DNA of 64,000 bases from Euborellia annulipes (taxonomy: Eukaryota > Arthropoda > Insecta > Dermaptera > Anisolabididae), in contig JAKCPI010014402.1 of the NCBI GenBank assembly GCA_023213315.1, positions 1 through 64,000 on the forward strand, in the 5' to 3' direction. The translations under genes were made by a program, and so were the position numbers. Below, one piece after another: positions 1 through 10,344 of the stretch (the stretch's first letter is position 1; every line of letters starts with the position of its first letter). The notes beneath the pieces were generated by a model, which did not search any database, was not told the DNA's origin, and worked only from the letters and a program-made list of their open reading frames with translations.

Positions 1-502
1 TATATATAATCACAGAGATTGGCATTTGAAAATCCCATAAAACATGGCGAGGGCTTTAAGTTAATTAAATTAAAAAAAAAAAAAGTTAAAACTTTCCTAT
101 ACATCTGATCTGAATATAAATTAGGTTGGAAGTCTTTCTTTTTTTTTTTTTAATTTCCCCCTCGCTATTACTTGTGTCAATATTTTTTATCTCAACATAG
201 TTTAGGAAAAAAAGTTTCAAATAAAGAGAGAGGGAATCTAAGCTAATACATTATTTTTTTGAACTTGACTAAGCTTTCAAAGCCAAGGTTCTGGCAAACG
301 CCAACCACCAAGATTTTCTCTGCATTTCCTTTTGAAAGTGATAATTATGACGTTTGTCTCCAGGCCTGGACTTTTTTTTTTTTTCTTTTTAATTTTTCTC
401 TTTAATGTACTTTTCAGAAATAAATATGACAAAATTTTACAGATTCGTCTTGAACGTTTTTTTTTTGACATTTTCGGAAAAAAAATTTTGGGTTGAATGA
501 CA
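1..502. other. No recognisable feature
   Basis: AT-rich DNA with several A or T homopolymer runs. I see no gene, repeat end or RNA signature here. Confidence 0.6.
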
Positions 503-690
503 CTTTTTACTTTCTCTTACCTATGTATATATGTAATATATATATAGAGAGAAAGTATTGGATTCATGTCAAAAATTCGATGTCGAGGTTTTGATGGATC
601 TTCACGTTTTGAGGTCCCCTGAATCCAAAAAAGTGGTTTTCGCGACATGGTCTGTCTGTCTGTGTGTGTGTGTGTGTGTCTTTGCAGATA
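503..690 (-). repeat. Family A fragment (hairpin end and GTCT/GT microsatellite)
   Basis: Carries the A-family right-hand hairpin (ACTTTCTCTTACC facing GAGAGAAAGT), then the conserved tract that leads into a GTCT/GT microsatellite. The rest of the element is missing. A complete copy lies immediately to the right in the opposite orientation. Confidence 0.8.
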
Positions 691-727
691 AATGGAAAGT
701 TTCGCAAAGATAATTTGTTTTATTAAA

Positions 728-1222
728 TAAAAATCTGGTGTGACTGGCGCACGGCACACAACTTTCTCTTACCTTCGGTAATCGAAAGTTGTGTACTGTG
801 CTTGTCACACCAGATTTTTTGTGTCGACATATATTTAGTTCCCGACAGTACGGAACAGTTGAATTCAGGTGTAAAATTTATAAGTATGGGAAAATATTTA
901 TATTTTGTTACCATGGCAACCATTTCTCCTATCTTTCCTATGAAGCACAAGAGTAAAGTGTGCTTCAAACAATTTTGAGGGCAAAACGAGAATATACAGT
1001 TGAAAGAGCATCTAAAAAATAATTGATTTTTGAATTTTAATCAAAATCGTTAGAGCGAATTTTGAGAAAATCGAAAAAAACTGAAAAAGTACATCAGTAA
1101 AGTACTAGTACTCTTTGGCCGATTTTGATTAAAAGCTTATTTTTCCGGTCCCGGGGATGTTTAACTTATATATAAAATTTCAGCCTCATAGCTCAATTCC
1201 TTCATGCTTAAAAGTGAACACA

Positions 1223-1255
<33 letters not shown>

Positions 1256-1431
1256 ACCCACCCACCCACCCACCCACAGACAGACCATGTCGCGAAAACC
1301 ACTTTTTTGGATTCAGGGGACCTCAAAACGTGAAGATCCATCAAAATCTCGACATCGAATTTTTGACATGAATCCAATACTTTCTCTCTATATATATATT
1401 ACATATATACATAGGTAAGAGAAAGTAAAAA
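728..1431 (+). mobile_element. Family A element, full-length reference copy
   Basis: This is the reference for the commonest repeat here. Left end: a long hairpin starting AAAATCTGGTGTGAC and closing GTCACACCAGATTTTT (about 730-820). The interior is conserved and contains an X-box and a CA/CCCA microsatellite (about 1220-1280). Right end: a second hairpin ending AGGTAAGAGAAAGT. Both terminal hairpins contain the same 13-mer ACTTTCTCTTACC. No long ORF is present, so it is non-autonomous. It resembles a class of arthropod repeats with AGAAAGT hairpin ends, but I cannot name its superfamily. The copy strand is set by placing the CTGGTGTGAC end at the left. Confidence 0.85.
907..920. promoter_or_regulatory. 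X-box-like motif (RFX site) inside family A
   Basis: GTTACCATGGCAAC matches the RFX-factor X-box (GTNRCC, short spacer, RGYAAC). The same 14 bp is intact in other A copies near 10429, 25298, 35489, 42028, 60637 and 62666, on either strand. Binding is inferred from the motif only. Confidence 0.5.
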
Positions 1432-1481
1432 TTGTAAATAAATAATGTATCTGGAATTCAGACAATAAATTGAATTGAATT

Positions 1482-1979
1482 GTGTTTGTGTGTTCAATTT
1501 TAAGCATGAAGGAATTGAGCTACGAGGTTGAAATTTTATATATAAGTTAAACACCCCCGGGACCGACAAAATAAGCTTTTAATCAAAATCGGCCAAAGAG
1601 TACTAGTACTTTACTGATGTACTTTTTCAGTTTTTTACGATTTTCTCAAAATTCGCTCTAACGATTTTGATTAAAATTCAAAAATCAATTATTTTTTAGA
1701 TGCTCTTTCAAATGTATATTCTCGTTTTGCTCTCAAAATTGTTTGAAGCACACTTTACTCTTATACTTCATAGAAAAGATAGGAGAAATGGTTGCCATAG
1801 TAACAAAATATAAATATTTTCCCATGTTTATAAATTTGACATCTTAAATTCTAATATATTGGCGGAAACTAAATACATTTCGACACAAAAAATCTGGTGT
1901 GACCAGCACAGTACACAACTTTTGATTACCGAAGGTAAGAGAAAGTTGTGTGCTGTGCGACAGTCACACCAGATTTTTT
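1482..1979 (-). mobile_element. Family A element, lacking one hairpin end
   Basis: Inverted relative to the copy at 728-1431 and separated from it by about 50 bp. It retains the body and the CTGGTGTGAC hairpin but has lost the AGAAAGT end. Its X-box is mutated (GTTGCCATAGTAAC). Confidence 0.85.
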
Positions 1980-2025
1980 AAAGTACGTTTAGACGTAGCT
2001 CCTGAACCCCCCTAAAAGTAGCTTA
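1980..2025 (-). repeat. Family C terminal fragment
   Basis: Contains CGTTTAGACGTAGCTCCTGA, the reverse complement of the C-family end at 50268 and 63585. Only the terminus is present. Confidence 0.6.
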
Positions 2026-2634
2026 TCCAATTCAGTTGAATTAATTTATTTTAAAAATATTTTTAGCTCCAATCTCGAGCATATCAGGGGCTTGCGGCGC
2101 TGACTGTATCCAGGCCAATCATTTAACGAGACGTTTTTAGTGAATAAAGTTTTTTCGTCAATCAATATACGAAGGCTTACTCTCTAATAAATTTCATCTA
2201 TCGAGTATCCATTGCATTGGTTTCAGATTTCTTTTCCCTCTTTTCTTCTTGGTCCATTCAAGTTTTCTATCGGAGTTGAAAGCAAATAAGTCCATCCGAT
2301 CCATCTCTCTCTCTCTCTCTTCAGCGTAAAGCTTGAATGATTGACTCAGACACTCAAAATACACACAAAGACACTCCATAACATTAACTAAAACCAAGTC
2401 GCTAACCATTTCAATTCAATCAGCTCCCGAGGATTTAGTTGCAGTTACGCATCCGGAGGAAGAAAAAAAAAAAAGTAAAGTCAATTTAAAGAGAAGGTAT
2501 TTGCGTTTCACTCAATCAATCACATCTGGTGTTTAAATTTTGTTTGAAAGTAGAGAATTTAAAGGGAAGAAGGAGCAAAGTGCTAATCATAAAGCTTGCT
2601 CTCTGTCACCGTTCGTCCGTTTAATTTTCATTCT
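2026..2634. other. No recognisable feature
   Basis: Low-complexity AT-rich DNA with a short CT run (about 2305-2320). No gene or repeat family is recognised. Confidence 0.5.
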
Positions 2635-2760
2635 GCCCTCGGGCTTGGTGTAGTTGGTAGTGCGTCTTGTGTACCAAGGATCGGGGTTCGGATCCCAGGC
2701 AGTCCGATGTTTTTATTTAAGTCATTTGGATACCAATGGCTTAAATAAGAATGCCTGGAC
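2635..2760 (+). repeat. SINE-S copy, 3' truncated
   Basis: tRNA-like head (CTTGGTGTAGTTGGTAG box A, GGTTCGGATCCC box B) followed by the AAGCCATTTGG/ATGGCTTAAAT hairpin. It stops soon after the hairpin, without the GTGTGAATG tail or poly-A. Confidence 0.8.
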
Positions 2761-2959
2761 ATATGGGGCATTTCACGTCAACTCGACCATTTTTTGAAAC
2801 TTTGTCATCTTTTTATACCCTATTGAAAACGTGTCTGAGAATTTTTCGACCCAGCCAAAAAAAAGTTATAGCATTTTCAAAAAACATCGACTTTTTTTTT
2901 TTAAATAACCGTAAAACTGTCAAAAATCAACTTATCGGGACGTTTTTTTTTAATTAATT

Positions 2960-3031
2960 AATCCAATACTTTCTGTCTTTATATATAGGGCCTATGTATA
3001 TACACATATATAGGTAAGAGAAAGTAAAATT
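2960..3031 (+). repeat. Solo right hairpin of family A
   Basis: AATCCAATACTTTCT, an AT-rich stem and AGGTAAGAGAAAGTAAAA, with no element body. Confidence 0.7.
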
Positions 3032-3529
3032 ACCTCAAGGGTTGAGATTTTATTTTGTGACGCATCAATCAATCTTCTTCAAGTAAAGCAAAACGTTCCA
3101 TGAGAAAAATTAAATATCTTTGACTACAAGTTACCAAAACTTAAATTAAAAAAAAAAAAAAAAAAATTTTTTAATCTAAAGTTTATGAAAAATAATTGCA
3201 TGAATAAAATATTCATCATTAAATAGCGCGATGTTTGTACGCTCTCTCTCTCTCTCTCTCATTCGTTCTTTGAATGAATGAACAAATCAACAAAAAAAAA
3301 AGATGATTTATTTGTCGATAAAATGTTATGACTCTCTCGGTAATTTCTCGAGACATTAAGAAGCTCAGCTCAACGAGATACAACGGCAGATAAATAAATA
3401 ACATCTCTCTCTCTCTCCCTCTTTTATAATAATTATTTCCGTTGAGTTTTTTTTTCAATTTCAATCTTTATCTACCACTACTAACTTCTCGCTATTAAAT
3501 GGAATATCAGGAGAAAGTATTAACTTATC
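3032..3529. other. No gene; CT/GA and A runs
   Basis: CT repeats near 3243-3260 and 3400-3422 and an A run at about 3148-3166. Nothing else is recognised. Confidence 0.5.
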
Positions 3530-4294
3530 GCCTCTTTCTCTTACCCTTATATGTAATATATATGTAGAAACAAAATAGGTCTATTGTATTCTTGACGGTT
3601 GAATTGTATTCATGTCAAAAATTTGATGAAAATACCCTTTTTGAGACCTCCAGAGGGAATAAGCCGATAAAGTTGCGGGAAGAAGGTTTTTCGCAAATAT
3701 CTCGAAAACTATGCGTTTTTCCGCAAAAATTCATCTATACAAAAATAATTGAAATTAAATTACAAACAAAAATGGTCTAGTACATAATCACGCTAAAGTA
3801 AACGGTTCGAGAGATATAGAGGGGTAAAATTTATAATTTATATGAAAGGAGACACTGATATAGAGAAATATTTATATCTTGTTACCATGACAACCATTGT
3901 TAGAATTACAAATTTTACACCTCTATATCTCCCGAACCGTTCACTTTAGCGTGATTATGTTCTAGACCATTTTTGTTTGTAATTTAATTTCGATTATTTT
4001 TGTATAGATGAATTTTTGAGGAAAATTGCATAGTTTTCGACTTATTTGCGAAAAACCATCTTCCCGCAACTTTATCGGCTTACTGCAAGTGCTGACTCTA
4101 GAGTATCTTTTCATCACTAAAATTCAACCTTCAGAAGACTCTTGCCCATTTTTGTCGTCAGCTCTCCGATTATACCGTTAGAAATTAAATATATGTCGAC
4201 ACAAAAAAATCTGGTGTGACAAGCACTGAACACAACTTTCCATTACCGAAGGTAAGAGAAAGTTGTGTGCTGGGCGTCCAGTCAAACCAGATTT
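3530..4294 (-). mobile_element. Family A variant with a large internal fold-back
   Basis: Has the A-type termini (AGAAAGT hairpin at left, CTGGTGTGAC hairpin at about 4205-4294) but a different interior. Arms at about 3655-3842 and 3905-4082 are imperfect reverse complements, with a spacer of about 60 bp that keeps the A-family ATATTTATAT...GTTACCATGACAAC stretch. It looks like an A-related subfamily whose body was replaced or duplicated in inverted orientation. Confidence 0.75.
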
Positions 4295-4335
4295 GAAATA
4301 TATCATTTTTTATTTATTCCCGACTCAAGCCGATC

Positions 4336-4395
4336 TTTTTTACTTTCTCTTACCTATCTATATATGTATGTTAATATATAGAGAAAGTATTGCAT
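4336..4395 (-). repeat. Solo right hairpin of family A
   Basis: TTTTTACTTTCTCTTACC, AT-rich stem, GAGAAAGTATTG. The body is missing. Confidence 0.7.
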
Positions 4396-4612
4396 TGATG
4401 TAAAATTTAAGAATAATATGGATATTTTTTTTATTTGAGCAGACCAATCAAATAGCTATTAAGCAAATTCTAAATAAATGATTTTGTTATTATATAAATT
4501 GAATGTTTTATAATTCATACACAAAAAAAAAGAGATTTATATAATAATACTTTAATATTGATTGCTTATTAATATTGTTTTATTTAATATTCTGATTTGA
4601 GTTTAATTCTAT

Positions 4613-5330
4613 TTAAAAAAAATAAAATCATTGTGTGGTTTTATGAAACCACGATGCAAGTGAAACTTTTTTTTTCGGATCGTAGGCGTTTAACTGAAAA
4701 ATTTCAGAAAATTATTCAATTAAGGGTATTAAAATCGCGTTTTTAATCTTGCCCACGGGGCGTGGTGTAGAGGTTAGCGTGCTAACCTCATATACCAAAC
4801 GTCGCGGGTTCGGACCCCAGGCAGTTCGATGATTTTATTTAAGCCATCTGGATACCAGATGGCTTAAATAAAAATGCCTGGACCCTAATATATATAAATT
4901 CATAAATAACGGTTATCGTAAATGTCTTATATGGCCTGAGCTGCCGAAAATACTGGGTGAATGTGTGTGTGAGTGTGAGTGTGAATGAGAAAAAAAGTGT
5001 GAATGTTTTAAAGAAAAAAAAAAAAATCTTAACTTAATAATTGGAAAATTGGAAATCAATCGACGCATGTTAAAAACTGAGAACAATATTTATTTAGTAA
5101 TTGAAGATTTGAATCATTTTAAATTATTTTAAAAATTATATTTTATCAATTTAAAAATTGAATAATTAAATCTCACAATTGTTTTTTTATAATTCGTCAT
5201 ATATATTAAATTTCAACTTTCCTATTTGTGTCGTCACGGCTTGTGACGTCATGGCTTGTAACGCAACATACTGATAGAAGAGCGAAAAAATTTGAGAGGA
5301 TCAAATAAAAGTTTCACTTTAAAAAAGAGC
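4613..5330 (-). mobile_element. Family B element split by a SINE
   Basis: Starts with ATCATTGTGTGGTTTTATG, a small hairpin, and ends with AAAAGTTTCACTT. The motif AAGTGAAACTTTT occurs near both ends in inverted orientation, as expected of a non-autonomous DNA element. It contains TGACGTCA. The SINE at 4751-5026 interrupts it; the uninterrupted sequence is seen in the copy at 5926-6392. Confidence 0.85.
4751..5026 (+). repeat. SINE-S, full-length reference copy
   Basis: A tRNA-derived SINE. The head has box A (TGGTGTAGAGG) and box B (GGGTTCGGACCCC), expected to drive RNA polymerase III. It is followed by a conserved hairpin (ATTTAAGCCATCTGGATACC facing ATGGCTTAAAT), a GTTATCGT...GCCGAAAATACTG block, a GTGTGAGTGTGAATG microsatellite-like tail and poly-A. 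It is flanked by an (A)ATCTT target duplication inside family B. A copy at 26235 has box B as GGGTTCGAATCCC, closest to a real tRNA. Mobilisation by a LINE is inferred from the poly-A tail and the 5'-truncated copies. Confidence 0.9.
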
Positions 5331-5925
5331 GAGATAAAAAGACTGATTTTGATTAATTCGGGATTTCCAAATTCTATTCCGCTTTAAGATACCCCTTTTT
5401 CAAAGATAGAGCAAACAAATATTTCCTCATCAAATTTCCTTTTATCCATTTTTTTTTTTTTTATTTATTTATATATTCCATGACTATTTTCTAGTATTCT
5501 GTCCATCTGCTGTTTCATTCCATTTGTCATTTATCCCATTTTAGAATTTATTTATTCCCGAATTTTGACATGCCATTGCCATTTGGTTGTTTTACCCCAA
5601 ATGGATTATAATCTAATAGAGAGAGAGAGAGAGAGAGAGGAGGGTTCACTCAATTATTTATTACTTTGCAATTCAGGCCAAAGAAAGAAAAAGAGAGAAC
5701 AAAAAAAACAAAACAAAAGATTTCGTTCTTCTTCTAATGTCATCAGAACAAATAAATAAATTTATAATTTGATATAACATATTCACCTAATTTTTTTTAG
5801 TTTCCCACATTTTTATTATTACCCGTATTCAAAGCGAAGGGGAAAGTATAAGGATCGTATATCCCCCTCCCCCAATTGTTGTATATATATTCTTAAGGTT
5901 ATAATGACCCAAAAAAAAAAAAAAT
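5331..5925. other. No gene; GA repeat
   Basis: AT-rich sequence with a GA run at about 5619-5640 and A runs. Nothing coding is recognised. Confidence 0.5.
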
Positions 5926-6392
5926 GTTAATAAAAAAAAAATCATAGTGTGGTTTTATGAAATCACGATGCAAGTGAAACTTTTTTCGGATCGTAGGCGT
6001 TTAACTGAAAACTTTCAGAAAATTATTCAATTAAGGGTATTAAAATCGCGTTTTTAATCTTAACTTAATAATTGGAAAATGGGAAATCAATAGACGCATG
6101 TTAAAAACTGAGAACAATCTTTATTTAGCAATTGAATATTTGAATCATTTTAAATTATTTTAAAAATTATATTTTATCAATTTAAAAATTGAATAATTAA
6201 ATCTCACAATTATTTGTTTATAATTCGTCATATATATTAAATTTCAACTTTCTTATTTTTGTCTTCACGGCTTGTGACGTCATGGGTTGTAGCGTCCCAG
6301 CCTTTGACGTCACGGCTTGTAACGCGACATGATGATAGAGAAACGAAAAAATTTGAGGTCATCAAATAAAAGTTCCACTTAAAAAAAAAAAT
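5926..6392 (-). mobile_element. Family B element, uninterrupted
   Basis: Complete copy from the ATCATAGTGTGG end to AAAAGTTCCACTT. TGACGTCA palindromes lie at 6275-6282 and nearby (TTGACGTCA at about 6304-6312). It gives the empty-site sequence for the SINE at 4751. Confidence 0.85.
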
Positions 6393-7090
6393 TAATTAAA
6401 TACCACAATTATTTTTTAGAATATTCTGCAAATTTGTTCACTCGGATTTGTCCCGCCTGATTATTACTCACTTTGATACTAAGTTCTATACCACGTATAT
6501 ATTGAGTAGACATACTTATTATTGTATATTGACCTGCCACCTAAATTTTCTCTTTTCTTAGCCTAACCCGAAAGTTGTGTGATGTGCTGTCATCGTTAAA
6601 TTTTTTGACAGTTTTAAAATTATGTAATTTATCATAATATCACTTCTAGTTGATGAATTTATTCCAAAAGTTGATACAGATTTTAATCAATTTACCGAGT
6701 GCACCCGCCAAAATGTTTCTGTCTCTCTTGCTCCATCCCTGGAGTTTGTCAGAAAATTAAAAACAAAGCAATTGTCGATTTGTAGGTATTATTTTTTTTT
6801 TTTCCCCTCTGTCTTATGAAAGAAAATAAAAAGAGAATAATGTGAAGTGACGTCATAAAAGAGGAAATGTTAATTTTCTTTGATATGAAAAAAGCCCTTA
6901 ACCTGCTTTTTCAACAATTACGCTTTTAATGAAAATTGAATGAAAGACAGATCCAAGTTTATTGGCTAAAAGACACTTTTTTTTTTTTTTAATTACGCAC
7001 ACAATTCTTCTAAATCTACTATAAAGAAAATAATTCAGAGTGACTTCCTCGTATACTCTACAAATGTGTGAGGATTATCTTAATATTGCT
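6393..7090. other. No recognisable feature
   Basis: AT-rich DNA with T runs. No repeat family, RNA gene or exon-like ORF is recognised. Confidence 0.5.
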
Positions 7091-7290
7091 TCGTGTCTTC
7101 TTCTTCTTTTCTGGCCTTATTCCCGCAGTGCGGGGTCGGCGGAATGTTTTTTTTTTTTTTGCGACCGGTCCGTCGCACGGTCTGACGCCTGTAGAAAATA
7201 TAGAAGGAAGGAACAAACGGTCTGCCAGTCCCAGCTCGTGGTCGACATCCACATACCCACAAGATCAGGTCTATTCTCTAAAAAGAGATG
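7091..7290. repeat. Family E repeat, copy 1
   Basis: Shares ordered blocks with 52843-53000: a CCCGC...GGG start, CCGTCG.ACGGTCTG, GCCTGT.GAAAATAT and CTGCCAGTCCCAGCT...TCGTGGTCG. Class is unknown. Short ORFs through it are not conserved in the second copy. Confidence 0.6.
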
Positions 7291-7428
7291 CTAAAATTTA
7301 AAATAAACAAGTAGGTGTTAAAAGTAATGTAAAAACAATCAGCGTTAAAAACAATGCTATTCAAAATCACTTCCTTGCCTCAAATAGCTATTCTGTAAAC
7401 AAAGATTTAAAGCCAAAGCATTAACTTT

Positions 7429-7713
7429 AAAACTTGAACAGAGCCGCAGTGGCACCGTCTCTACTGTTTGTCGGTAGGTTAATATTGAAATAAATTTTAA
7501 AATTTTTTCCAATTTTTTATTAATAGTATTATTAATGTATAAAAAAAATTTATTATAGGCTCTGACGATGATAGAAAATCGAAACTGATGTTTACAAACC
7601 AGTCAGCCTCCACTATTAATAAAAAATTGGAAAAAATTTTAAAATTTATTTCAATAAAAAACCTACCGGAAAACAGTAGAGACGGTGTCACTGCGGCTCT
7701 GTTCAAGTTTTAA
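7429..7713. repeat. Inner fold-back with hammerhead-like loop
   Basis: Arms at about 7429-7540 and 7605-7713 are reverse complements (AACTTGAACAGAGCCGCAGT... facing ...ACTGCGGCTCTGTTCAAGTT). The loop carries CTGACGA, a short GAT/ATC stem and GAAACTGA, an eroded version of the motif described at 8852. Probably a Penelope-like remnant. Confidence 0.6.
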
Positions 7714-7953
7714 ATTTGAAGAAACCTCCGTCCCAGAATCTTCATTTAATCAAAGCATTAACATTTAATAAATAGTGTTAAAAATTAATGTCATGTCTAG
7801 GGGGTGCATTTAATATTTTAGCGTCGTGTTTAAAATAAACATGGCGTCCTTAACCTAAAAAGTAACGTTAAGATTTTGATAGCTTTGAAATAAAAGCAAC
7901 ATGTTAACGTCGCTGTTTGTTTAGAGAATAGCATTTTTTTAACGCTGATTGTT

Positions 7954-8230
7954 GCCCCCGGGTTTGGCGTAGTAAGTAGCGCGCCTACCTCCTATACCAA
8001 ACGTCGCGGGTTCGGACCCAGGCAGTCCGATGATTTTATTTAAGCCATTTGGATACCAGATGGCTTAAATAGAAATGCCTGACCCCACAATAGATAATAT
8101 ATATTACAACGGTTATCGTCAAAGTCTTAAATGGCCTAAGTTGCCGAAAAGACTGTATGAATGTGTGTGTGAATGTGAGTGTGAATGAGAAAAAAAGTGT
8201 GAATGTTAAAAAAAAAAAAAAAAAAAAAAA
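7954..8230 (+). repeat. SINE-S, full length
   Basis: Complete head, hairpin, GTGTG tail and a long poly-A. Flanked by AACGCTGATTGTT and AACGCTTGATTGTT, an approximately 13-bp target duplication with one inserted base. Inserted in the right arm of the fold-back at 7265-8303. Confidence 0.9.
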
Positions 8231-8628
8231 CGCTTGATTGTTTTTACATTACTTTTTAACACTATTGGTTTATTTTAAATTTTAACGTCTGAATAGTCCT
8301 GGATGTGGGCCTGAGCATTTGCTAGGTGTCTTACTACGACCTATTGTAAAGGAATTGGTTCAATGGACAAAATTCATATTATTTTTACTTTCTCTTACCT
8401 CTATATATGTTAATATATAGAGAGAGAAAGTATTGGATTCATGTAAAAAATTCGATGTCGAGATTTTGATGGATATACACGTTTTGAGGTCCCCTGAGTC
8501 CAAAAAAGTGGTTTTCGCGACATGGTCTGTCTGTCTGTGGGTGTTTGGGTGGGTTTTCAATTTTAAGCATGAAGGAATTGAGCTAGGAGGTTGAAACTTT
8601 ATATTTAAGTAAAAAACTTTATTCTTTG

Positions 8629-8671
8629 TTGCCGACGTTTCGGGCGCTAGTTGCACCCATCCTCAGGGCAA
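8629..8671 (-). ncRNA. Hammerhead-ribozyme-like motif
   Basis: Read on the minus strand: helix I arm TTGCC, core CTGAGGA, stem II GGGTGC/GCGCCC with a small loop, GAAA, CGTC, and helix I arm GGCAA, which pairs with the first arm over 5 bp. Helix III would be a single C-G pair plus A-U, as in minimal hammerheads of Penelope-like elements that may act as dimers. One unpaired T lies between the core and stem II, so activity is uncertain. Confidence 0.55.
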
Positions 8672-8851
8672 GCAAATTGTCAAAATATAGTACCAGTTGT
8701 GCGGTACCGGAAATTAATCTCATGTAGATACATGTATTTATTATGTCTTTGCATCGAAGGTATGTACAATACTTAAAATGTTTTTTTACAAAAAATTCAC
8801 AAGACGTTGTGCCTTACACCGCATTTAAACAGCAAAATGTTGACAATTTGC

Positions 8852-8894
8852 TTGCCCTGAGGATGGGTGCGACTAGCGCCCGAAACGTCGGCAA
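8852..8894 (+). ncRNA. Hammerhead-ribozyme-like motif, plus-strand partner
   Basis: Same architecture as the minus-strand copy at 8629-8671: TTGCC, CTGAGGA, stem II GGGTGC/GCGCCC, GAAA, CGTC, GGCAA. The loop of stem II differs by one base between the two copies. Transcription of either strand would contain one sense motif and the complement of the other. Confidence 0.55.
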
Positions 8895-9440
8895 CAAAGA
8901 ATAAAGTTTTTTATTTACCCTGGCTGCTATTCACCAGGACAGCTCCCTGGTCTCTCTTAAAAATTGAATACCTACAGTCATTCAACCAACAAATTTTATA
9001 TTTAAGATTTGTACCCTCCTAGAGCGTGAAAATAAGCTTTTAATCAAAATCGGCCAAAGAATACTAGTACTTTACTGATGTACTTTTTCACTTTTTTTTT
9101 ATTTTCTCAAATTCGCACCAACGATTTTTTTTATATTCAAAAATCAATTATTTTTTAGATGCTCTTTAAAATGTAAATTCTTATTTTGTAATTGAAATCT
9201 TCTGAAGACCACTTTACTCTTGTACTCCATAGGAAAGATAGGAGAAATGGTTGCCTTGGTAACAAAATATAAATACTTTCCCATACTTATAAATTTTACA
9301 TCTTGAATTCTAATATTTCAGTGGAAACTAAATACATGTCGACACGAAAAATCTGGTGTGACAAGCACAGTACACAACTTTCGATACCGAAGATAAGAGA
9401 AAGTTGTGTGCAGTGCGCCATTCACACCAGATTTTTTTTT

Positions 9441-10028
9441 TATAATTTTATTCCATTTCAAAAATATTCATCCAATTGAGGTGTACTGGCGTGTTTAATA
9501 AACATTTAGTGTTGTTGCCAATAGACACTTTTTATTTTTTTACGCCACTTTGCCTGCTTGCGTCATGCTTGTTTAAACTCTCCTAAGTTACACACACACA
9601 CAACACACACGCATATATAGACTAATAGAAGTTTTTTTTTTTTTTTCTTCAACTCACAGTGGAAAGTGCGAGAGACTCAGATTGCTAACTAAAGTTGTTT
9701 CAAGTAATAAGAAAAAAAACAAAATTGAGAAAAACCTCAAAACTCTCTCTATCTTTTCTAATCCTCAAGAAAAAAAAAAAGTCAGAAAGTTTTTTTTTTT
9801 TTTTTTTTCTTTTTTAATAGACTCAAACAAATTGTTGATGAAATTTTGTTCTAATTGAGTGGAATTTAAGTATTATCTTTGCAAAAGAATTCTATATACA
9901 GTAAAACCCCTCTGGTGGCGACCGAATGCATTAAGGGCCTTCAAGTGACAAGAGCTGAATAAACACCTCGGCAGCTATTAAGTGAGGGGCAGCGAGAGTC
10001 CTCAAAAAACAATAATATGATAATTTAT
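9441..10028. other. No gene; homopolymers and CA repeat
   Basis: CA repeat near 9591-9610 and long T and A runs. CAGTAAAACCCCTC at about 9899 resembles a pogo/Tigger terminus, but no partner end was seen. Confidence 0.4.
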
Positions 10029-10135
10029 AAAATCTGGTGTGACTGGTTGCACAGCACTTAACTTACCTCGGTAATCGAAAGTTGTTTTCTGTGCTTGTCA
10101 CACGAGATTTTTTTGTGTCGAGATATAGGGCTATT

Positions 10136-10344
10136 TTTTTTTTTTTTTTTACTCACACTCACACACACATTCACTCAGTCTTTTCGGCAACTTAGGCCAT
10201 TTGAGACTTTAGACGATAACTGTTGTATTGAGTATATCTATTGGGGGTCCAGGCATTTCTATTTAAGCTATCTGGTATCCAAATGGCTTAAATAAAATCA
10301 TCGGACTGCCTGGGTCCGAACCCGCGACGTTTAGTATAGGAGGT
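10136..10344 (-). repeat. SINE-S, 5' truncated
   Basis: Poly-T (tail) at left, GTGTGA-type tail, hairpin, box B and part of the head; box A is missing. Flanked by ATATAGGGCTATTT on both sides (about 14 bp). Truncation at the 5' end is typical of target-primed reverse transcription. Confidence 0.85.

Larger units (their letters stand above)
7265..8303. repeat. Large fold-back repeat, outer arms
   Basis: The stretch around 7289-7370 (TAAAATTTAAAATAAAC, AGTAATGTAAAAACAATCA, GCTATTC) recurs reverse-complemented at about 7925-8300. The right arm is split by the SINE at 7954-8230. A second, independent fold-back sits between the arms. Confidence 0.7.
8610..8994. mobile_element. Penelope-like fold-back insertion carrying two hammerhead-like motifs
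   Basis: Arms 8611-8683 and 8840-8912 are inverted copies, separated by about 156 bp, with an extra tail of about 80 bp on the right only. The whole is flanked by a 12-bp duplication (TTTATATTTAAG at 8598-8609 and 8995-9006). A partial inverted copy at one end, a variable-length duplication and hammerhead motifs in the terminal repeats are known features of Penelope-like retroelements. No reverse transcriptase or GIY-YIG domain remains, so the class is inferred. Confidence 0.6.
8382..9440 (-). mobile_element. Family A element split by a Penelope-like fold-back
   Basis: Both A termini are present. The body is continuous across 8609/9007 once the insertion at 8610-8994 and one copy of its duplication are ignored. 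The X-box is mutated (GTTGCCTTGGTAAC). Confidence 0.85.

Noticed and set aside
1220..1280. CA/CCCA and GTCT microsatellites as independent features
   Set aside because: They sit at the same place in every family A, H1 or H2 copy, so they belong to the elements.
9895..9960. pogo/Tigger-like terminus CAGTAAAACCCC
   Set aside because: No matching inverted end or TA duplication found nearby.
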